Notes under the pieces: model-generated
The model's database searches: none
Told to the model about the DNA's origin: nothing
What the model saw: only the letters and a program-made list of their open reading frames with translations
Part shown: positions 59,195 to 64,000 of the stretch, piece after piece
How the letters are laid out: every line of letters begins with the position of its first letter
How positions within the stretch are numbered: the stretch's first letter is position 1
Made by a program: the position numbers and the translations under genes
Assembly (NCBI RefSeq): GCF_002723935.1
Contig: NZ_BEWM01000005.1
Span: 1-64,000 of the forward strand
DNA: 64,000 nt
DNA from: Gluconobacter cerinus
GTDB lineage: Bacteria > Pseudomonadota > Alphaproteobacteria > Acetobacterales > Acetobacteraceae
Reading direction: 5' to 3'

Positions 59195-60181
59195 ATGCGT
59201 TTCCTGATTGTTGGCGGAGCCGGCTTTGTCGGTAGTCATGTCGTTCTTGCTCTGCTGGATGGCGGTCACGATGTTGTCGTTCTTGATAACCTGAGTACTG
59301 GCCATCGTGCGGCTCTGCCGGACAGTGTTGGCTTTCACCAGGTCGATCTTCTGGATTTTTCCGCAACAGCTAAAATCGTTGCGCAAGGACCTTGGGATGG
59401 CGTGATGCATTTTGCGGCACTTTCAGTTGTCGCAGACAGCATGCGTGAACCCTTGCATTATTTACGTCAGAATTATCTAACTTCGTTAAATCTCATACAG
59501 GCCTGTATCGACAATAAGGTTAAGAAATTTATTTTTTCTTCGACTGCTTCACTCTTTGGTGGACCTGAGCGTTTAGAGCCTATTCCAGAGAATGCTGCGG
59601 TGCAGCCTGGATCGCCTTACGGTGAGAGCAAGTTTTTCATTGAGCGCGTTTTGCATTGGGCAGATGCTATCCACGGCTTAAGAAGTGCGACACTTCGATA
59701 TTTCAATGCTGCGGGGGCTGATCCGGCGGGACGTGTCGGCGAAGACCACAATCCCGAAACACATCTTATTCCATTGACTATCGATGTAGCATTGGGGCGG
59801 CGGCCTGCGCTTAAGCTTTTTGGGATGGATTACCCTACCCGGGACGGTTCCTGTATTCGCGATTATATTCACGTTACCGACCTTGCTGATGCACATATCC
59901 GTGCGTTGTGTCAGCTCGACACCCGAAGCGTGGCTTATAATATCGGCACTGGGCGTGGGTATTCAAATTTGGAAATTATCCAGAGCGTAGAGCGGGTCAG
60001 TGGGAAGAAAGTCCTATGGGAGGCTGCTCCTCGTCGTGGAGGAGATCCTGCAATGCTTATAGCGAATTCTAATACGTTCCGAAAAGAAACCGGCTGGACA
60101 CCGAGGGTTAGTGATCTCGACAGTATTGTTGATACGGCCATGCAATGGCGGAAAAAACACCCATATGGGTATGAAAATTAA
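59195..60181 (+). CDS. galE: UDP-glucose 4-epimerase
   Basis: A 328-residue short-chain epimerase. It has the NAD motif GGAGFVGSHVV (7-17), SSTASLFG, catalytic YGESK (about 146-150), and YFNAAGADPAGRVGEDHNPE, the GalE-type substrate loop. It interconverts UDP-glucose and UDP-galactose and supplies galactosyl residues for the surface polysaccharide genes at the end of the window. The gene is preceded by a long AT-rich leader. Confidence 0.92.
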   Translation: MRFLIVGGAGFVGSHVVLALLDGGHDVVVLDNLSTGHRAALPDSVGFHQVDLLDFSATAKIVAQGPWDGVMHFAALSVVADSMREPLHYLRQNYLTSLNLIQACIDNKVKKFIFSSTASLFGGPERLEPIPENAAVQPGSPYGESKFFIERVLHWADAIHGLRSATLRYFNAAGADPAGRVGEDHNPETHLIPLTIDVALGRRPALKLFGMDYPTRDGSCIRDYIHVTDLADAHIRALCQLDTRSVAYNIGTGRGYSNLEIIQSVERVSGKKVLWEAAPRRGGDPAMLIANSNTFRKETGWTPRVSDLDSIVDTAMQWRKKHPYGYEN

Positions 60182-60218
60182 ATGTATTAGAAAATTGTAA
60201 ATTTTATAATTAACTTTA

Positions 60219-61652
60219 TTATGCAAGAACTTTTAAAATCATATCTTGTAATTCTGAGGGATGTATTGTGGGATTATTGCAAAGTTTCTCACTTTTATGA
60301 GTGTTGTAGGAAAGAGAAATAAAAGGCGTTGACCGTATTTTTGAAGGCGTAACGTATCCCGGAATTGACGGGCGATGGTCGCCGAAAAATATGAGATGTG
60401 CGGGGCGCCCACAGTCACGCAATGTACGGTCCAGATTCCCCAATAAAGCGTCACCATTTCGAGCGTGGCGTTCCCAGGCCGTTAGAGCATCTGGGGCATC
60501 CAGGCGGCCTGCGTCCCAAGGGCCATGATTTTCCATGGTCACGACGTAAATCAGTTCTGGCTTTTCAGCCGACACGATGCGGTCGTGAAGATAGTCACCG
60601 ATTGCCTTGTCGCTGATGTAGGGACCGGCTGTTTCAGCGTGTACAAAATCATCTGGGCCGACGAGTGTGGTAAAGCCTAAGGCAGGCATCAGGCGATCTC
60701 GACCGTAGAACCTGAGATCGTGAGGGTGGACGAAAAGCCGTTTTTCATAAAGGGCGGCAAGCCGATTTGGTAGCCCAAAGGTATGCTCATCCTGAGCTGT
60801 CAGAAAGGGGTCAAAGGCTCGAAAACCAAGCTCCTCCTCACTGCGCCCACAGAGCACAGCATATTCCGTGCGCATTGTGTATGCGCCGAAACCGCTGACG
60901 GAGAGCGCCCCATAGTGGTCGGAATTTTTCTTCAGTCGCTCAAAGTTATGGAGGGGAGCAAGTGGATGGTTGGGAACTAGATCTTTGGGGTCTGCAAAGG
61001 ACTCACACTGTACGATGACTAGAAAGGGGGCCGGGTCTATGTCTTGTTCCCGTGCGGGCAGTGGCTGGGCAGGGGCCGGTGATGGTGTTGCTCGCCATCT
61101 GAGCGTGTAAATAAGCAATACCGGAAGTAATCCGCATCGCACGATGTCTGCTTCAAGATTGGGCCGCAACATAACACTGGAACGCCAGTAAAATTTCCAG
61201 CCAGCACTGAGGTCCAGGAGAGAGGTCAGCAGTATCAGCAACCCGGCGAAATGAGCTGCAGGTGCAGTAGAAGAAAACGCAATGACGCATCCGAAGACGA
61301 GCAATGCAGCAGGTATTAAGATAATCTTCAGAAAAGTCGGGATCGCAGCAAGATAAAAGCGTGGATAACGCAGGAATGAGGCAGCGACCGCCAGGTCAGA
61401 GAAAACTAAGGGTTCGCCCAACACTCGAAACTTGATGTTGGAAGCAATGACAAGGGCTAGAAACAATGCGTCCGTGAGAACGCAGGCAACCCAAAAGCCT
61501 CCTGTCAACGCAAGTGTTGCGCCGTAAAAAGTCAGGATAGATAGGGTGTGAAGTGTGTATCCGCGCCAGCCACTGCGGTCTGGCCGAATGAATCTGTCAA
61601 ATAAGATCGAAAATACGACCGTGCAGCAAAGGGAGAACAAAAAGTTCTTCAC
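60219..61652 (-). CDS. LTA-synthase-like membrane sulfatase
   Basis: A 477-residue protein with four to five N-terminal helices (about 1-195) and a C-terminal alkaline-phosphatase-like domain with FLVIVQCESFADPKDL (metal and catalytic site region), YTMRTEYAVLCGR, TMENHGPWDAGR and FFGDHRPSIPGYV. Family enzymes transfer phosphoglycerol or phosphoethanolamine to glycans in the periplasm. In this polysaccharide locus it probably decorates an exported or cell-bound glycan. It is convergent with galE and divergent from kpsC. Confidence 0.85.
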   Translation of the reverse strand: MKNFLFSLCCTVVFSILFDRFIRPDRSGWRGYTLHTLSILTFYGATLALTGGFWVACVLTDALFLALVIASNIKFRVLGEPLVFSDLAVAASFLRYPRFYLAAIPTFLKIILIPAALLVFGCVIAFSSTAPAAHFAGLLILLTSLLDLSAGWKFYWRSSVMLRPNLEADIVRCGLLPVLLIYTLRWRATPSPAPAQPLPAREQDIDPAPFLVIVQCESFADPKDLVPNHPLAPLHNFERLKKNSDHYGALSVSGFGAYTMRTEYAVLCGRSEEELGFRAFDPFLTAQDEHTFGLPNRLAALYEKRLFVHPHDLRFYGRDRLMPALGFTTLVGPDDFVHAETAGPYISDKAIGDYLHDRIVSAEKPELIYVVTMENHGPWDAGRLDAPDALTAWERHARNGDALLGNLDRTLRDCGRPAHLIFFGDHRPSIPGYVTPSKIRSTPFISLSYNTHKSEKLCNNPTIHPSELQDMILKVLA

Positions 61653-61728
61653 AGAAACGACGCAGAAAAAAGATAAATCATGAATTCGAAATCGGCTTTC
61701 GGATGCAGCAGGCTTTCAGTTAGAAAGT

Positions 61729-63447
61729 ATGTCTATGAGATTTCATCCATCAAGCACAGGCTCTACGATTGACTCGGTCTTGCTCAGGCGACCGCCAAGG
61801 GCCGAGAGCAAGGATGTTGAACTGGGATGCATCTCCTCATTCTCTGGCGAAAATCTACGTCATTCTGCTGCATCGATCCTGCATGACATTCGGCGTGCAA
61901 AGATTGGGGGAGCTTTCTGGTTACCGTCAGTAGTGCTTTCCGCTGAACGCAATATTCTCCTGTCGCTGCCAGCAGACGCTTCTCTTGCATGGAGTTTGTG
62001 GAAACATGTTACGGCTCAGGTAGATGCACGGAAAGTCGTCGTTATTTCCCAGCACTTGCATCATGCCGATGCAATCAGAGCCGCAGGCGGCCATGTTGTG
62101 TCTCAGGTGGACCCGCACAGCATGCTTGAACAGGTTGATGAAGTCTGGACAACGGGTCGGGACGACATCGCGCTTCTTGGTGCAGCTTATGGTCGCTTAG
62201 TGAGAATATGGTCGCCCGAAGGAGGCGAGGGCGTATTTTCCGCAACCATGGCTCTCGAATGGCTGACACGGGCCATTTCCTGGCGTAGCCCGTTCGATGG
62301 CAGGTCAATCGATCTAACCGAAGCGGTAAGGATCGTTTCTGACGATCGTCGTGCCTGGGAGCGGACGCGGGATGTGGCGGTCTGCGTTGGCATGGCATGG
62401 TGGAAACGCGAGCGTATTCGCGAGTTTTTCAATGTGAGCCGGAAGAGGATCTTTTTTCGGCATTCCATGTATGGCGCTTTAAGCGAAGCGCAACGTCGCA
62501 AAGGAATAATTGCTGCCTGGTCCAGCCGTACCCCGTCTGGACTGAAAAATAAGGCAAAGGCTCAGGGGGTGGGCATTTGCCAGGTTGAAGATGGCTTTCT
62601 GCGGTCTGTCGGGCTCGGAAGTGATCTTCTTCCCCCCTGTTCTATCGTGCTCGATAGGGCGGGCATCTATTTTGATCCTTCTCGCCCCAGTGATCTTGAA
62701 AAGATCCTGATGCAGACTTCTTTCGATGACAGCCTGCGGGCTCGTGCTCGCCATTTGATTGACACACTCGTAGCGCGGAATGTCTCCAAATACGGGAGTA
62801 CGGCTGACGTTGGTTCCTTGCTTTCACGTCCTGCCGGGAAGACGGTTATTCTGGTGCCGGGGCAGGTCAGTAACGATCTATCCATTCGGTTGGGCTGTGG
62901 GGACGTCAGCGACAACCTCTCCTTGCTTCGTAATGTTCGGGATCGGATGCCCGATGCACACATTGTTTTTCGTCCTCACCCGGACGTGGATGCAGGCCAT
63001 CGCCCCGGTGCAGTCAGAGATGATATCGCCCTGCAGTATGCAGACGAGATCGCACGAGGTGGCCCAATGGTCTCTTTGATTGCTCAGGTAGACGAAGTTC
63101 ACACCATGACATCGCTTGCAGGCTTCGAGGCGTTGTTACGGGGGCGTGCGGTGACGACTTATGGAAATCCATTCTACGCAGGGTGGGGGCTGACGTGCGA
63201 TCTGGCTCCGAGCACCGGCCGTAGGGGAAGAAATCTACAACTGGAAGAGCTTGTAGCGGGGGCGCTCATTCTCTATCCGCTTTATTTGGATCCGGTCACC
63301 CGAACACCCTGTGGGCCTGAAGTTCTTGTTGAGAGACTTTCAGACCCAACAATATGGACAACATCTTTCACTGTGCGTTTACGAAGATTGCAAGGCCGTC
63401 TACGTAGGCGAATACAGCATACACGCATGAGGATCTGGCCGAAATGA
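61729..63447 (+). CDS. kpsC: KpsC-type capsule linker glycosyltransferase
   Basis: A 572-residue protein with KpsC landmarks: VEDGFLRSVGLGSDLLPP (about 286-303), IYFDPSRPSDLEKIL, VLVPGQVSNDLSI-like VILVPGQVSNDLSIRLG, RPHPDVDAG and the terminal TYGNPFYAGWGLT. KpsC adds beta-Kdo residues to lipid carrier to build the capsule linker. It is shorter than two-domain KpsC (about 670), mainly at the N-terminus. It overlaps kpsS by four bases (ATGA). Confidence 0.9.
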   Translation: MSMRFHPSSTGSTIDSVLLRRPPRAESKDVELGCISSFSGENLRHSAASILHDIRRAKIGGAFWLPSVVLSAERNILLSLPADASLAWSLWKHVTAQVDARKVVVISQHLHHADAIRAAGGHVVSQVDPHSMLEQVDEVWTTGRDDIALLGAAYGRLVRIWSPEGGEGVFSATMALEWLTRAISWRSPFDGRSIDLTEAVRIVSDDRRAWERTRDVAVCVGMAWWKRERIREFFNVSRKRIFFRHSMYGALSEAQRRKGIIAAWSSRTPSGLKNKAKAQGVGICQVEDGFLRSVGLGSDLLPPCSIVLDRAGIYFDPSRPSDLEKILMQTSFDDSLRARARHLIDTLVARNVSKYGSTADVGSLLSRPAGKTVILVPGQVSNDLSIRLGCGDVSDNLSLLRNVRDRMPDAHIVFRPHPDVDAGHRPGAVRDDIALQYADEIARGGPMVSLIAQVDEVHTMTSLAGFEALLRGRAVTTYGNPFYAGWGLTCDLAPSTGRRGRNLQLEELVAGALILYPLYLDPVTRTPCGPEVLVERLSDPTIWTTSFTVRLRRLQGRLRRRIQHTRMRIWPK

Positions 63448-64000
63448 AGGCACCGGGCGATAGCCACTTCGGCAAGAAACATCTCAAGCCTCTGAAAAGT
63501 CGGAATTTCCTGTTTCTACAGGGATTAATGGGGCCGTTTTTTGAGCGCGTCGGAGAAGCCCTGCTGGCAGATGGCTACAAGGTTTCCAAAATTAACTTCA
63601 ATGGCGGAGACAAGCTTTTCTGGCGCCTCCCAGGTGGTGTGGACTATCGGGGAAGCCTTGAAGACTGGCCTGATTTTCTGCGCAACTTCATTGTGCAACG
63701 CGAAATTACGGATGTCGTTATTTTCGGAGACTGTCGCCTGCATCACATGGCCGCGGCGAAGGTCTGTGAAGAGCTCCAAATTCCGATGCATGTCTTTGAA
63801 GAAGGGTATCTCAGGCCGGACTGGGTGACGCTTGAACTTGGGGGCGTGAACGGCCACTCGCGTTTGCCGCGCGATCCCGACTATTACCGCGTGGAAGCAC
63901 AATTGCTTCCTCCCCAGCTGCCTCACAGGTCCGTGCCATCCTCTTTTCAAAGGCGTGCAGCGGAAGGTATTGCCTATAATACTGCGGACCTTCTTTTGAG
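63444..64000 (+). CDS. kpsS: KpsS-type capsule Kdo transferase (partial, runs off the window)
   Basis: Begins at the ATG overlapping the kpsC stop. The first 185 residues are visible: FLFLQGLMGPFFERVGEALL, KINFNGGDKLFW, VVIFGDCRLHHMAAA and HVFEEGYLRPDWVTLE, the diagnostic motifs of KpsS/capsule synthesis proteins. It makes the first Kdo on the lipid anchor and works with KpsC in the cytoplasm. The 3' end lies beyond the window. Confidence 0.92.
   Translation, partial: MKAPGDSHFGKKHLKPLKSRNFLFLQGLMGPFFERVGEALLADGYKVSKINFNGGDKLFWRLPGGVDYRGSLEDWPDFLRNFIVQREITDVVIFGDCRLHHMAAAKVCEELQIPMHVFEEGYLRPDWVTLELGGVNGHSRLPRDPDYYRVEAQLLPPQLPHRSVPSSFQRRAAEGIAYNTADLLL

Overview
The window looks like an acetic acid bacterium (Acetobacteraceae), most likely Gluconobacter or a close relative. 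The reasons are a membrane-bound PQQ glucose-dehydrogenase-type quinoprotein, several TonB receptors, a KpsC/KpsS polysaccharide export locus, an RpoH/RluD alphaproteobacterial block, and moderately GC-rich codon use. This assignment comes from gene content; no search was run.

Layout. 0-5.2 kb: an ArsC/YffB-like reductase, a shortened AcoR-type GAF-Fis regulator with a TGTC-GACA palindrome in front of it, then a quinoprotein dehydrogenase and an outer-membrane beta-barrel protein. 5.2-9.6 kb: an amino-acid locus (ornithine-cyclodeaminase-family enzyme, cysteine-desulfurase-like class V PLP enzyme, Lrp/AsnC regulator, APC permease). 9.6-25.9 kb: mostly chromosomal backbone (DUF4186, an XseA-derived membrane protein, a glycosyltransferase, gap-pgk, a small XRE/membrane-protein module with twin operators, a GT39-like membrane protein, rpoH, rluD, a TspO homologue, an ArsR/old-yellow-enzyme pair with a perfect palindromic operator, a Hint-domain surface protein and a TrmH/RlmB methylase).

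26.1-45.4 kb: a 19.3-kb genomic island inserted at the 3' end of tRNA-Tyr. It is bounded by 20-bp direct repeats (26092-26111 and 45395-45414). A tyrosine integrase and an AlpA-like protein lie at the right end, and tandem 12-bp arm-type repeats lie inside both ends. It carries plasmid-like replication genes (a TOPRIM/DUF927 ATPase and a CHC2-less primase-like protein), a MobA/MobL relaxase with a possible oriT, and a defence-like cargo. The cargo is a HipA kinase without its antitoxin, an unknown 403-residue protein, a translationally coupled TIR-like nucleotide-binding protein with a 95-residue partner, a three-gene ABC-three-component (ABC-3C) operon with a nuclease-like first component, and a trypsin-like protease. 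A decayed IS5-family element separates the ABC-3C operon from the protease.

45.4-64 kb: a frameshifted small membrane protein, a royal-jelly/SMP-30-like periplasmic beta-propeller, a DUF2075 helicase-like ATPase, YbaK, a purine nucleoside permease, a TonB receptor, and a fluoride riboswitch in front of a CLC-F type fluoride antiporter. In that riboswitch the aptamer's 3' strand is perfectly complementary to the Shine-Dalgarno region. Next comes a Fur-box-preceded siderophore-receptor operon (receptor, DUF3649, PepSY, DUF3325). The window ends in a surface-polysaccharide locus (galE, an LTA-synthase-like sulfatase, kpsC, kpsS cut by the window edge).

The items most worth following up are the defence cargo of the island (ABC-3C and the TIR pair), the SD-sequestering fluoride switch, and the membrane-anchored XseA derivative.
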